From contig JAUKUA010000005.1 in the NCBI GenBank assembly GCA_030549175.1, positions 2,914,001 to 2,978,000 of the forward strand: a stretch of DNA of 64,000 nucleotides, given 5' to 3'. This DNA is from Lasiosphaeris hirsuta (Eukaryota; Ascomycota; Sordariomycetes; Sordariales; Lasiosphaeriaceae). Below are positions 12,296 to 26,013 of the stretch, piece after piece. The translations under genes and the position numbers were made by a program. Numbering within the stretch: position 1 is the first letter of the stretch; the number at the start of each line of letters is the position of its first letter. The notes under the pieces were generated by a model that was not told the DNA's origin, made no database searches, and was given only the letters and a program-made list of their open reading frames with translations.

Positions 12296-13502
12296 ATGGA
12301 GTCGTCCTTTACCGATGCCGAGAAGGTATGTAAATCTCACAATGGCCCTACCACGTCTTTCTTTCCCAGCCGTGAACCCCCCTTCCCCTTTTCTGCCCCG
12401 CGTGTGTGTCCCGTAGCCTAACGCAACCGTGCTGCGACAACACAGCGTTTCGTTCTCGCCGAGATGATCAAGGCAAGCCACATGGATGTCACAGTCCTTG
12501 TTAATTTTATCAAGCTCCATGATGTCGAGCCAGACTGGATGTCGATGCAGCTCCCCGGTGGTAGGTTTTACCGCAGCGCGCCCTCAGCCTTTCCAAGAAA
12601 ACCCCCAGACCTCCTAATGTGCTTCCATCGTAGGGCGCAACATGAGCCAATGTCTCCGCGCGGCAGAAGGCATGTTCCATATGCCGTTTCCGCCGCCGGC
12701 CATCTCCCTGAAGCGCAAGTCCGTTGGTGACCTCGGCGATCACGCTTCCAAGAAGCAGGCAGTCGGGTCGCCAGGAGACTCACCCTATGCCGTTCCGCGC
12801 ACTGTCAGCACCCAGCTCCCGGGCGCAGGCCAACCAGTCAACATTCAACCGCGGCCCAACGGCTATCCTCTCGCCTTAAATGCCCCTACCACGCCCATCA
12901 CCCCAATAACCCAGAATGTGGTCCTACCCCCTCGCAGACGTGGACGTCCCCCCAAGGCCGAGTCACAAGCACGCCAGAGTGTTTCGCAGACGGCACATTA
13001 CCAGCCCATCTCGCCCGCGCCCATTGCCCCTTCGCCGGCACCGGCACCGGCACCGGCACTGGCCTTCACCCCACGGCCTCACAGCCCTGCTCCGGCGTAC
13101 CAAGTCTGGTCCACGACTCCAACAGAGCCTAAATCAAAGAGGAAAGGGCGACCACCAGCGAGTGATAAGCCGCTGCCTCTTGAGGCAGTTCCACGTACCG
13201 TCCACCCCACGCCAGTCCCGGAGACAGATGCGAAGCAGGTAGCGACGGGATCGAGAACCGAATACCCCGACTGGTCAGACCGAGTAGCAGCCCGAGAGCA
13301 ACCGCAGCTGGGCCCGGCGAGACGGGATCTTCCCTTGCCACCAATGAACACGTCTCTACCTCCGCCGCCGCGAAGTCCGCAGCCGCCTATAGAGGGAAGA
13401 ATGCATGCGCACACCAGGGAAACGCCCGGAACGACGTCGACGACACCTACAACGAAACCACTAGAACCAACGAGGCAGGGAGGCCATGCGGCCACGGCTT
13501 AA
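12296..13502 (+). CDS. AT-hook DNA-binding protein with conserved-looking N-terminal helical domain
   Basis: Exons 12296-12325, 12446-12560 and 12634-13502 (introns 120 and 73 nt) give 337 residues. After splicing, residues ~5-65 form a compact region running from SFTDAEKRFVLAEMIKAS to QLPGGRNMSQCLRAAEGMF, alternating helical and hydrophobic with a single Trp; it looks like a small Myb/SANT-like helical fold, but I cannot assign a named domain. Two AT-hooks follow: RRRGRPPK (~149-156) and KRKGRPPA (~217-224), which in known proteins bind the minor groove of AT-rich DNA. The rest is Pro/Ser/Thr/Ala rich and probably disordered, with a PAPAPAPA run. The ATG at 12296 has an excellent context (ACCATGG). 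A nuclear chromatin or transcription role is inferred from the AT-hooks only. The first coding exon is just 10 codons. Confidence 0.75.
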
Positions 13503-14197
13503 TTCAAATTGAAACGTAATTCTCAGCGCGCACAGGGCCCTAATTCACAGCATGTTCGACGCTCAATCAACTTCTGCTTATCAGCAGAGGGTAATGAATA
13601 ACCCTGTTTATTTTCTTTCTCTTACGTATTTTCAATACTTGCATTAAACCTATCTATACCCGGTGCATAACAGGGGAACGGGGCGCTTCATGAGCTTTCG
13701 CAGATCAGCTCTGCTTGGGCTCATGACTGGTCTGATCTATGCTGAGAAAGTACATCTACAATTAGGGTGGGGGAAGGCTTATAGGATCACAACGGAATAG
13801 CGGATACGTGGAGCGTGGAGCTGATTGTCTTTTTTATATTCACATTGCATTTCAAAATCGGTCAAGGTTCTCGGGGTTAGGCCACTGGGGACAACTTGGC
13901 GTCTTGGAAACACGAATGGCGATTGCGGTGCGTTTTATCAGGATCCGGTCAGGCCAGGTCAGGTCTGTTCGGCTGGAGAAACATTTTGTCTCGTCATGGT
14001 GAACAAAAGATACCAAATGCAGCGGTACGATGTTTGTGTGAGGGATGTTTCCTTGGCTGAGGAAAGAAATATAAACCGGGGGAAGAAAAGAGGACGTCGG
14101 GGGTGGTGGGAGGCTACCTCGCAATGAATCGGACGGCCGATTTTCTTTCTACCCTGTCGGCTGGCTTTTTTCTCTCACGAGGGGATGTTCACAGGCT

Positions 14198-14201
<4 letters not shown>

Positions 14202-14232
<31 letters not shown>
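14202..14232. repeat. (TG)n microsatellite, about 15 units
   Basis: Uninterrupted TG dinucleotide run in the gap downstream of the AT-hook gene. A second run of similar length lies at 21103-21132. Confidence 0.95.
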
Positions 14233-14235
<3 letters not shown>

Positions 14236-17087
14236 ATAATGAGGTGTTGGTCGTCGGGTAGGGTCTCTTGAGGATGGGGGGTTGGTTGTATAAGTATCAT
14301 GTATACGTACCTTTATGTCTGGGCTTTGGTTGGACGATGCTTTGGTGTTGGAGATATGTTATGATATGGCGACGTATAATGATGGTTTACACAAGAGGCG
14401 GGCGGGTGTAATAAGTAATCGAGCATGTGATATTGTCTGGCTGGAGTGTCGAGAGTATTATTTTGATGTGTTGATGTGGTTGGCCAGTTGTGAAGCGGGA
14501 CTGGAAGGGTATAGTTGGTCGAGGTAGTGGCGGTCAGAATCGATTGGGATACAAGAACCGAGAGGGTATGCGGGCTTGGGGTTGGAGCTAAGACGGAGAA
14601 CTTTTGATGTTTGCTCCGTCTGCCGTCTTTATAGGCTCGACTTGAAATGTGAAGACAGAAGTGAGAGGCGGGAGAAGGACCTGAGTGTGAGACAAGTGTG
14701 GTCTGTCCAATCTCCCATCTCAGGTATACCATCCTGCAGATATAGCTCAGGTCTTGTCCCGAGTCTAGCTAGTCGGGCAAACCCGAACCGTTTGGTTTCT
14801 ATTGGTGGTTTAATAGCGGTTGGGCTTGCTACAGTCGAGCATAAATGTAGGAGCGCCTTGGGCTGGGACGTGTGGCCCATGTGTGTTTTTTGTTATATAT
14901 GCCTGATAGCCGGTGAGCTGAGGGCGGTGACTGGGCCGAGGGATGGGAAACCGGAGGGGGGTACGTTGGGCTATGGGCAGCTTTTGGGCCAATCAGCGGG
15001 GGCTTCACGTTGGCGGCGATGGGTTGCGTCCGCTTAGATGGGCTTGGGAGCCAATGATGGGGTTTCGTCGCTGGGATTGCGTCGCTGTTCACCCAATCCG
15101 AATTTCGGGATGGTGGTTATCTGTCTGGGTCGGGTCATGATGGTATCGAAAGCGGGAGAGAGAGTAAGCATATGGCGGTGTGACCGCCGCCAAGGGGGCA
15201 TCGGCTCGCCCCTTTGGCCGGAGGGATGTCAGGTTGGAGTTGCTGGGTGCTTCGTTGTTTCCAGAGCCATTCATGAGTTGGTGGTTATCGGGCACTCCCG
15301 ATGCAGGTTCTTGGCTTGTTTCCGTCTGACATGGCGATTCGCGGGCCGCCAGCGGGTTTGAATAGCCTTGCCATCTCACCGAGGGGGGCGAACCGTGTGT
15401 ATTGGTGCCTACGGCTTGCTTCCATGTTGGGCAATTTGGATCCGGCAGTGCCCGGATCTGAAGTTGCAACCGTACCGAAGGCGGTCAATGTTGGAGGGGG
15501 AGGCCGGCGTCGGGAGATAAGGTAGCTGCCGGGGGTGTTCCCTTCGAAGGCAATAGGCACACCTTTCTCGTGCGTATCAAGAGATCGGCTATGCTGGTGA
15601 TTGGGAAAGAACATGTCTTCACGGAGGGTTATCCTCAGTTGCGAAAATGTACTTTGAATGGTTCAGTGATACTGGCCTAGTAGGGCGGGCCTTGATATAG
15701 TACGTACCTAGCACTTTGCCGTACAGCAAAAAAGCACCAATGTTATTCATATTTAGATCTGGAAGCATCTTGGAGCTTGAGCATCGGGTCTCGACACTGA
15801 CTGCACTGTTCTCTGTACGAAGGAGCCTCAACTGTTGCCGACTTGGGCATGAACCCGTGGGATACGCTCTCCGTATTGGGATAATCGTATTTAAGGGCCG
15901 GGGCTTGACCTAGTGAGAATACCGGTGAATGCTGTTTGTGGATCTCATGGAAAACTTGGAATCCAAGACAACGAGTTTTGCTGGCGTCGAAACTCTTTAC
16001 CATGATTTCACTCCATTATGGGTTCGTGGAGGACGACGACAAAGGTAAAATAACAAATAACCATAGAAAAGCTTGTCGATGGATCAAGGTCGCCATATTG
16101 TCACCAGCTGCGTCCAAGATATCCATGGATGGACGTTGAGGCTCATCTAGGGCCACTCCATAAAAGGGACCCAGCTGCCTCCAGATGCCTGGTAAAGCGT
16201 GAATAATTATGTAATCATAGGGGCCGGCTACCTTTCCCACCCAACCCTGCCCCATTTGCAACGATGGCCAGGTGAGATGGCCTGGCGAGTCAGAGCTGAG
16301 GGGACACTTCAAATCGATTCAAGTTCCAGGATCCACGGCGATGCTATCACCATACTCTGTGTGTTGTAGTAGTGTATCCACATATTCATAATGCAACAAC
16401 CTTTTCACAATTCCGCTGCATAAAATTAGAGAGCTGGAATCTCCACGGAACCTCCCGCCCCGGATCCTAGTATTTCCCCTGAATGCATGTCAGCAGCTGG
16501 GGACAAGGACGAGCCTGCGAGCCACCGAGCCCTCTCATGCAGTTGAAATGAGGAGGGACGGGATGTTTCGTGCTGCATAGGTTATTTACACTGCGATGGA
16601 AGAAGGCATCCGCCAATCAGCTCCATTGGAGATTCAGCACTTTATTCGGCTCCTTCTTGCATCGCCACAGTGGCTCAAATATGCGACACATCGTGCACGC
16701 CTGAGAAGCTCATGCCGCCGCTTGCCCGTTGAGAACGCGATCTGAAACCCCATCAGAAATTTAAATCTCGACAATTTTCTCTGGTATACCGTTATAAACC
16801 GCTGCATATGCATGTATTGTACAATCGTCCGGCGCCAATAGAAAACCCGAACGATACTACCACGAATTGTTGTGACATAACTAGCCCAGATTTGTACTAC
16901 CCGTCAAATTGTTTTTGCAGGCGGCTGCCAGTTTGCAGTCAAGAAAACTGCTCATCCGAGCTCCAAATCCACTGCCATCGCCAGGTTTACACCAAGTCAC
17001 GTGTGATAACAGATAAGATAAGGGGAAGAGGGGTGACTTTGCAGTGAATGGAAAGCACACCGCCTTAGTCACTCACCCCTAGGGTTT

Positions 17088-17130
17088 GGTTTTTTTTTGG
17101 GGGGTTTTTTTGGGGGGGGGTTTTTTTTGG
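17088..17130. repeat. Alternating T-run / G-run tract upstream of CTP synthase
   Basis: Runs of about nine T, six G, seven T, ten G and eight T follow one another and end about 95 bases before the CTP synthase ATG. The G runs could form a G-quadruplex in the plus strand or in a leader RNA. Length errors are likely in any assembly. Confidence 0.85.
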
Positions 17131-17223
17131 CGGGCATCTCCTTTGTTTCGCGACACGTTCAAGCTTTGCCAGCAATTCTCCCCAACAGCTTCCCCTCCAC
17201 GACACGATATATCAGCCATCAAG

Positions 17224-19746
<2,523 letters not shown>

Positions 19747-21098
19747 GAAGCCTATGGACGGGTGTCATTAGGGATGGGTTAGGTAGTATTGTCTCGGGCT
19801 CGGAAGGAGTAAAACTGGTCATTTGAGGCCATTTAAACTGCATGGTAGGCGTCATTGGCTGCTTAGATGAAGCGTTTCTCCAACTAGATCGATAGATGGG
19901 AGATCTCTTTGGTGGGCAATTACAGGGGCTATCTTCACGATACGCCTTCATGCGCAAGCAAGCAAGCAAAACATTATGTATCAACGACAACGACCCTTTT
20001 TCATGGCTGAAATTTGAAAGCGTGGGTTTTTTTTTTCCTCTTCAGGCGGGCTCCAAGGGCTGCTGACAGGATTCAACTTCAGCCATATTTGAGGTGTTTT
20101 ACGTAGGAGAAAAGCTCGAGATATTGTCAAGAGATTACTACCAGGGCTCGAGCAGGGGCCAGATCCGATGCTTCTGCTAATGTAGGTAGGTACCCTGGGG
20201 TTAGGGCTGGAAGGAATGCGGTGACTATGGCTGTGGAGAACACTACCCCCCGTAATTTTTATTTTAGCGCGGTGAGGAATTTTTTCTCTGCTCGCATTGT
20301 TTACTTTCCGCTGCGACAATAGCATTGACCAATGAGGGGCCGATCGCTTGACCTGCTTTTGTATCCGAGGTTCCTGCGGGTTCTATGGGCTCCATGCGCA
20401 TTGTTTGGAGGTGGCCCATAATCTCGTAGCACGGCAGAGAGGGTTTTCTAAATCGGAAGTCTGGAGGAGAGTGTCATCGCCAGTATGATACGGCAGCAGG
20501 CCAAGCAGATATGCGGTTGCACACGCGTGAGCTGCCGACCCGACCTCCCTCTGTGTGGTTGGTTCGGGAGGACAGGCCTGGGGGCGGGCGAACTGGTGGT
20601 CTCTCGCTCGCTTCTCTTTCCCAGCCCGACCTCGCGTCGTGCGTGTCGTCGGTTCAGAAGCAGGCTGACGCGAGGGTGGGAGGATGGGGCTGCGCCGGTA
20701 AACGGCAAGGCGGGCGGTACCTGCGTCGGATGGTGTTCCTTGGGCGGATACGTTTGATTTCGTGCTTCCTTTGTGGATTCGCAATCCCAACCCTGGTCTA
20801 GTGTCAGCGCGTCAGTTGAGCCCAGGCTCCACCCGCTGTTTCACCCTGGTAGGAGCCCGCTAGCTGACAGACCCATGTTGGTCTGGATGTCACCGCCACA
20901 TCCGCAAGCTGTTAGAGCCAGTTTGGCTTTGCCTGTCTTGGTAAGGTGCTCTGTTCGGACCGTCCAGATTGTTTGGTGAGTCTGTTCGCCGGATGTTTTG
21001 TTTTATGAGAGAGACCGCGGGGGCTTGCGACTCGACGTGTTATGTCGTAGTTGACTTCCCGCTCGCTCGCTCCCTCACGTCATCCCATGTCTGGCTCT

Positions 21099-21102
<4 letters not shown>

Positions 21103-21132
<30 letters not shown>
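21103..21132. repeat. (GT)n microsatellite, about 15 units
   Basis: Uninterrupted GT run in the CTP synthase downstream gap. Confidence 0.95.
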
Positions 21133-21133
<1 letters not shown>

Positions 21134-22027
21134 TGGTCTCGACACCATGCGTTAGCTGATCAACCCTGGAATTTTACTTCCAACAGGGCACACGGCCGCG
21201 CCGGTCATCATTCTTGACGGGGATCCTCTGTCGACGAGACTCTCGGAAGGAAGGGAGACAAGGATGAATAGGGACAATCGATGGAGAACCCGCGTCCGGC
21301 ACCGCCATGGGATGTCAAAGTTGCGCCGTGGCTGGTGTCGGGTGGGCATCTCGATCTCGATTCTCATCACATACCGCGAACCTGCCTACACGATATTAGA
21401 TTGCAACCTCACGTCCGCCACCATCGCGATTCCAGGTCAGTTGGTTTTTTATTTTTTTATTTTGCTCGGAAGCCTTCGTATCTGCATTCATTAGGTGGAC
21501 GGGCCTAGGCATCTGCTGCCTCCCATCATCATCAACTGCCCGCGGGAGAGGCAGTTTCGTTTTGTCACAACTGCCCGCAAGTGGCAACATGAATGGAACC
21601 TGACAGAGTTTGTCGAGGAGTTCGCGTTAGCCCCCCACAACGGCGGCGGATTTCCTGGTTGACTGGTCGATCCGTTCGTCGGATGCCATGGTATTTCCTG
21701 CTAGGCTCTTTCCGCTGACTCGGTACAACGTAGAATGGTGTGGTTCAGCTGTTTTTGAATAGTTGTTCGCTGGGTATTCACTAGTGAATCTACGTTGAAG
21801 GGTCTTTAGCGTTACAATCGCAGCTAGACGAGCAAGCGAGCGATTCCCGCTGCAACCATCAATCGAGGGGCACCAGAGCTAGGGACCTCAGATATAGGAC
21901 AAGACCCAATCTATCTTGCTTCTCGAGAGTTTACTGCAAAGATGTGAAAAAAGAAATCCGGGGGTTCATCGCGCACTTTGCATGGCGGCTGGTGTACTCG
22001 ACGGGACTGCGTACCTAGCTAGGTAGT

Positions 22028-22237
22028 ACAATCCAACCTTAGTTGGTTTGTTAGCGCGTGACCTTCCCCCAGCCCAGGGAGTAATTGAAGCCTTGGAAAG
22101 GCTTCTGAGCAGCAAAAAGGTATGTTTTCGCTTCAATAAGCGCATATTTAATATTTTGGAAGGCCTTTACAAGTATTCAATGCAGGCTCACCTACTGGGA
22201 GTGTCACGCGCTAACAACTAAACCAGGGCTGGATTGT
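22028..22237. mobile_element. 210 bp MITE-like element with ~35 bp terminal inverted repeats
   Basis: The two ends are inverted copies in exact register. ACAATCCA at 22028-22035 matches its reverse complement at 22230-22237, and TTGTTAGCGCGTGAC at 22048-22062 matches 22203-22217, each 20 bases from its own end. About 29 of 35 positions agree, and four of the six differences are transitions. The ~140 bp interior is AT-richer, non-coding, and holds a small hairpin (GAAGCC/GGCTTC). No clear target-site duplication was seen and no transposase is present, so it would be non-autonomous. Superfamily unknown. Confidence 0.5.
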
Positions 22238-23733
22238 CGGCCCTTAAGGCAAGCACACCCCGCTACAAGCCACATGGGATCCCTAGACGGAGTTGTAGGG
22301 CGAGCCTCAGATCGGCGCTTGTGTTTTTTTCTTTCTTTTCTTGGCCGTTGCTGGCTTGGCGGTGGGGGACGCTAGACACCCCTGCTCTCCATATCAGAGC
22401 TGGCCAATCGAGCTGGGCTTGTATGGGCGCTGTCATCTCGTCATTTGCAGCGCTTGACGGCGAGCCGACGGTTCAGTGGGCTCTGATGTGTCCATCGCCA
22501 GCTGCGAGGCTCGAGCGGAACCCGTCATTACACCGTACCTGGGCAGACGAGCAAGCTGGATCCCGGGCGAGGAGCATCTGCATGGGTAAGATGCCGTGCC
22601 TGCACCTGCCTGCGCCTGCAGCTCTCCCAAAGTTGACCAACAACAAAACGTCCCACAACCTCCACGCGCGACGCGTCGTGGCCGTCCAACTGTGAAGCTG
22701 GGGCTTGCTATACATTTAGCCGACCAGCCCACTTGCAGAATGTCCAGCGAATCCACTGCCTGTTTCTTGAATCTCTTGCTCCACGTTATTTTCCCCGTCA
22801 TCCCCATTTGGCATTGACCATTGAGCCAGAGCCTTTCTTTCTTTTACTCCAGCTTGCTGCCCTCAAAACCGGCCGCCCCCAACTTCTAGCTTCCAACTTG
22901 TACAGCCCACGACTTCAGCTGCTTAACCGGTTCTTTGCCTCGGGATTTCGCGAGGCCTGATACCGCGGCCTCGGCCTTAACCTTCTTTATTTTCCCACAG
23001 CCCCAGTCCTTGCCGCCCTATGCCCAACTCATCACGACCACGACGCTCCTCCAATCATTTCTGATCTTTCTGGTCTCTTCTGGATTTACCTCTCAAGTTG
23101 TGCCCGGTTTCTACGCAGCTACCTTCAACACGAACCCGGCCGGCCAAGAGCAAACAAGTCCTCCGAGCCGTCCGCATTGCTCACATGAACACGGCTGGTA
23201 AACCGCGTCTCACCATCCGGGTACACTTGTCGTCAACCTCGCCCACTTCGCTCCGACCTTCCATTCTGCTGCAGCACCGCCAGCTCCCAAGCCTGGGCAG
23301 TTTATGCCGCCGCACGACTCCGCTCAGTAAACCCGGCCACTGAGCACGACGCGGGGCTCCCACCTATTCACCTTCTCCCTCCTCGCCTCCGCCCTTTCTC
23401 AGGCGTCAAGCGCACCGTAGGCTACCAAACCCGACGGCAGGCTGCGGAGAGCAAGCTGGGCACTTACATCTTGCCTGGGCCTCTGTCTCCGCGAGACTAC
23501 ACCGTAAGAACTTCGCAGACGGCCGATTGGGAGGATCCGCAAGGGAACGGCCCGCCACATAACCGCCGTTTGACCGAATTCTCTGGACGGTTGCACACAG
23601 CGCCTCTCTGTGTGCTGTCCGCATCCCAACATCGGCGGGGACCGATAAAATCCTTGTTCCGCTTCTCTGCGAGTCACCACTCCCGGTTTTCGCCTGCTTC
23701 ACTTTTCCTAGCTTTCCCAGTCCGACACGGGAT

Positions 23734-25197
23734 ATGACCATCCCACGACTGCTCCCAGCAGGGCTGGGTACACTTGCCATTCTGCCCACCACGGCAATTC
23801 TGGTGATTCACATTATCCTTGCGCAGTCGCTGGCTGACCCGAGTCCCTCCTCGGCTGTCAGGATCACCGCCATCATCGCCGCCCTGCTTGAGATAGTGTT
23901 GCTTTTCGGCCTGGCCGCTTTCACTTGCTCGTACCTCAGCTCATGGGGTCGGGTGGCCTTCTTGCGGAGGTTCGACGGCGTCTGGTTCGGGGGGGCGTTG
24001 TTTCTATGCGCCGTTGCCACAGCTGTGTCGGTGTCCAACCTTGTCTGCCTTAGCAATCCTGCCGCAGATCTCCCAAGCACCATATTGGGTTCGAGGGTGA
24101 CCAATTTCTTGGTTGGATCTTCCGTAACGCTGGGCCTTGCTTTCGCGACCCAGCTGGTTTTTCTGGTCTTTCACTTCATTGCCACTCGTTTCCACGGCGA
24201 TGTGGAGCGGGTTTCCGCCCACACGCCAGTTGACGAGCGCAGGATGCCTCAGCATCATCAAGTCAAGTCCATCCCTTACCACCAGACAACTCCGCGCGGA
24301 GCCAGGATGCGGCCCGCCATGTCGATGGAATCAAAGAACCCACCCGGATCTAGCGGCGGACGATCAGCTACCGAGACCATGAGCTCCATCCGCTCATCGC
24401 TTTCTTCTGTTCTCCGTCCCACATCGTCAAGGACGCGATTGTTACCCTCATCAAGTCAGCGGTCGTCTCGTCGGCCAGCCTCGCTTGACTCGATACAAAT
24501 ACACCTCCATGAACAACAATCACGCAATACCGAGGATGGGTTTGACTCCTGGGATACATCAGCTGTCGACCCACAAAACCGGCAGACAGTTTTGGAGTCG
24601 TCTTCTCCGCCGCTTGGCCGCTTCCTTGAGACCATTCCCGCTAGCCCTACCACTAGTAGAAGCCCTAGTCCCGGCACACCGCTCGACCTTCAGCCGCCGC
24701 GGATGAGGAGACGGAGTCGGAGCTACAGCCCTGGCCCGATGAGGGCGGGACAAGATCAACGTGCCGCTTTTACACAGCAATCAACGCAGAGTGAATCCCA
24801 TATCCATCCCCTTTTCCGATCAGATTCACCAACACCGCCGTCTATCATGACGCCAGGTACTGTGGTCACAGCAGCGCCGAATGCCGGACAGGTTATTTCT
24901 GACCGCGCAAGTATCCGCACGTTGACGCGGATGCGAAGCGGCAGTCTCCCGACGGTTCCCAGCCCACTCAGCCGGCAAGGGTCGTTCGATTCGTTCCAGC
25001 GGAGACCGGCAACGAGCAGTTCGCCGGAGCTCCGGGAGGAGGATGAGCTGGAGACGGATGATACCGAGCGGAAAATGACGCCTCCGCTGCCGCACTGGGT
25101 CCTGAGTGCCGGCTCGAGAACCAGCCTCTCAAGCTACCATAGCCGGCGAATCAGGGTGTCGGATGAGGAGGAGGCTCGCGGCCGGGGGCTGATTTGA
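23734..25197 (+). CDS. Predicted four-helix membrane protein with long Ser/Pro/Arg-rich cytosolic tail
   Basis: Intronless, 487 residues. Hydrophobic segments at about 11-30, 44-68, 82-105 and 125-150 predict four membrane helices (examples: ILPTTAILVIHIILA, FLVGSSVTLGLAFATQLVFL). The remaining ~335 residues are polar and low complexity, rich in Ser, Pro and Arg, with many SP/TP and RS sites, suggesting a phosphorylated disordered tail. The four-helix layout resembles fungal MARVEL-like or SUR7-like membrane proteins, but no diagnostic motif was seen, so no family is claimed. The start at 23734 places helix 1 close to the N-terminus without a cleavable signal peptide. The leader upstream is pyrimidine rich. 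The gene appears real from its length, ATG, segment pattern and codon use; its function is unknown. Confidence 0.75.
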   Translation: MTIPRLLPAGLGTLAILPTTAILVIHIILAQSLADPSPSSAVRITAIIAALLEIVLLFGLAAFTCSYLSSWGRVAFLRRFDGVWFGGALFLCAVATAVSVSNLVCLSNPAADLPSTILGSRVTNFLVGSSVTLGLAFATQLVFLVFHFIATRFHGDVERVSAHTPVDERRMPQHHQVKSIPYHQTTPRGARMRPAMSMESKNPPGSSGGRSATETMSSIRSSLSSVLRPTSSRTRLLPSSSQRSSRRPASLDSIQIHLHEQQSRNTEDGFDSWDTSAVDPQNRQTVLESSSPPLGRFLETIPASPTTSRSPSPGTPLDLQPPRMRRRSRSYSPGPMRAGQDQRAAFTQQSTQSESHIHPLFRSDSPTPPSIMTPGTVVTAAPNAGQVISDRASIRTLTRMRSGSLPTVPSPLSRQGSFDSFQRRPATSSSPELREEDELETDDTERKMTPPLPHWVLSAGSRTSLSSYHSRRIRVSDEEEARGRGLI

Positions 25198-26013
25198 TGA
25201 CAAGATGCGCGACGAGATGTGACAGGCATCCGTCGTCATGATGGCGCATGATTTACCCGGGATGAGATATGACGGCCTACAGGCGCACACGACTATGACG
25301 TTAATTTTTATTATGATTTGGGGAGAGAGAGACACAATTTCTGGCGGTGGCCAGTGTAGCTAGGCTTTGGGCAGTTTCCCATGTTTGATACCTTTATGAT
25401 ACCTTAGCGCGGCGTTATTCCGTGGCCTTCGCAGCCTTGTGGCTGAGGTCATTTAGCTGGGTGGGGGATAAAAAAATATAAAAGATATTGAAACACTCGT
25501 GTTCCATGGTGTCTTGAATGCATCTGTGCTGGAGATACCATACCGGGTGAATCTGGCTGGGTTGGCTGGGATAACGAATCCCTTATTAGTGCGCCGCCTG
25601 CTCTGAGGCACACTTTTCATCCGACGTTTAATCTAAACTCTGGCCAAAGTGAAGACCGGGAAGGGCTCTTGTGGAGCAAATGCGTGGAGGTTGTGTCGAC
25701 TCACAGAGTTGGCAAACCCAGCACAGATAGGATAGGCCCAGTGAAGGTGAGGCTGACCAGAAAGAGTGGGACCTAGGTACCTTAGGCGACAGCAGTGCCG
25801 CGCAGCTCCTCCAAATCTCCGCCTCAACGCAGCACAAGTCAGTCAGTCGGCTGCTGCCTTTCGCCACCAAAACTGGACAGTAACTTTGCAACTTCTGCCC
25901 CAAGAGCCCCTCCACCGCCAGCTCGGCCAACATCTCCTCAACACCACAAAAAACACTAGGTCCCGTTCACAGCTTTTACGAAGCAGCTGTTAGCTGCACC
26001 GAAATCGCCCATC
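25198..26013. other. Intergenic: membrane-protein 3' region and RAD23 promoter
   Basis: No gene seen. A short palindromic-looking CCTAGGTACCTTAGG lies near 25772-25786. Confidence 0.55.

Larger units (their letters stand above)
13503..17223. other. Intergenic region between AT-hook gene and CTP synthase
   Basis: No gene is recognised in 3.7 kb. The region includes a TG microsatellite (14202-14232), AT-richer sequence at about 15.6-17.0 kb, and a T/G homopolymer tract just before CTP synthase. The open frames seen are short and without family resemblance. Confidence 0.55.
19747..23733. other. Large intergenic region between CTP synthase and the four-helix membrane protein
   Basis: About 4 kb with no recognisable gene. 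It holds a TG microsatellite (21103-21132), a 14-base perfect palindrome (22012-22025), a 210 bp inverted-repeat element (22028-22237) and, from about 22.7 kb, pyrimidine-rich sequence that suits the promoter and leader of the next gene. Confidence 0.55.
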
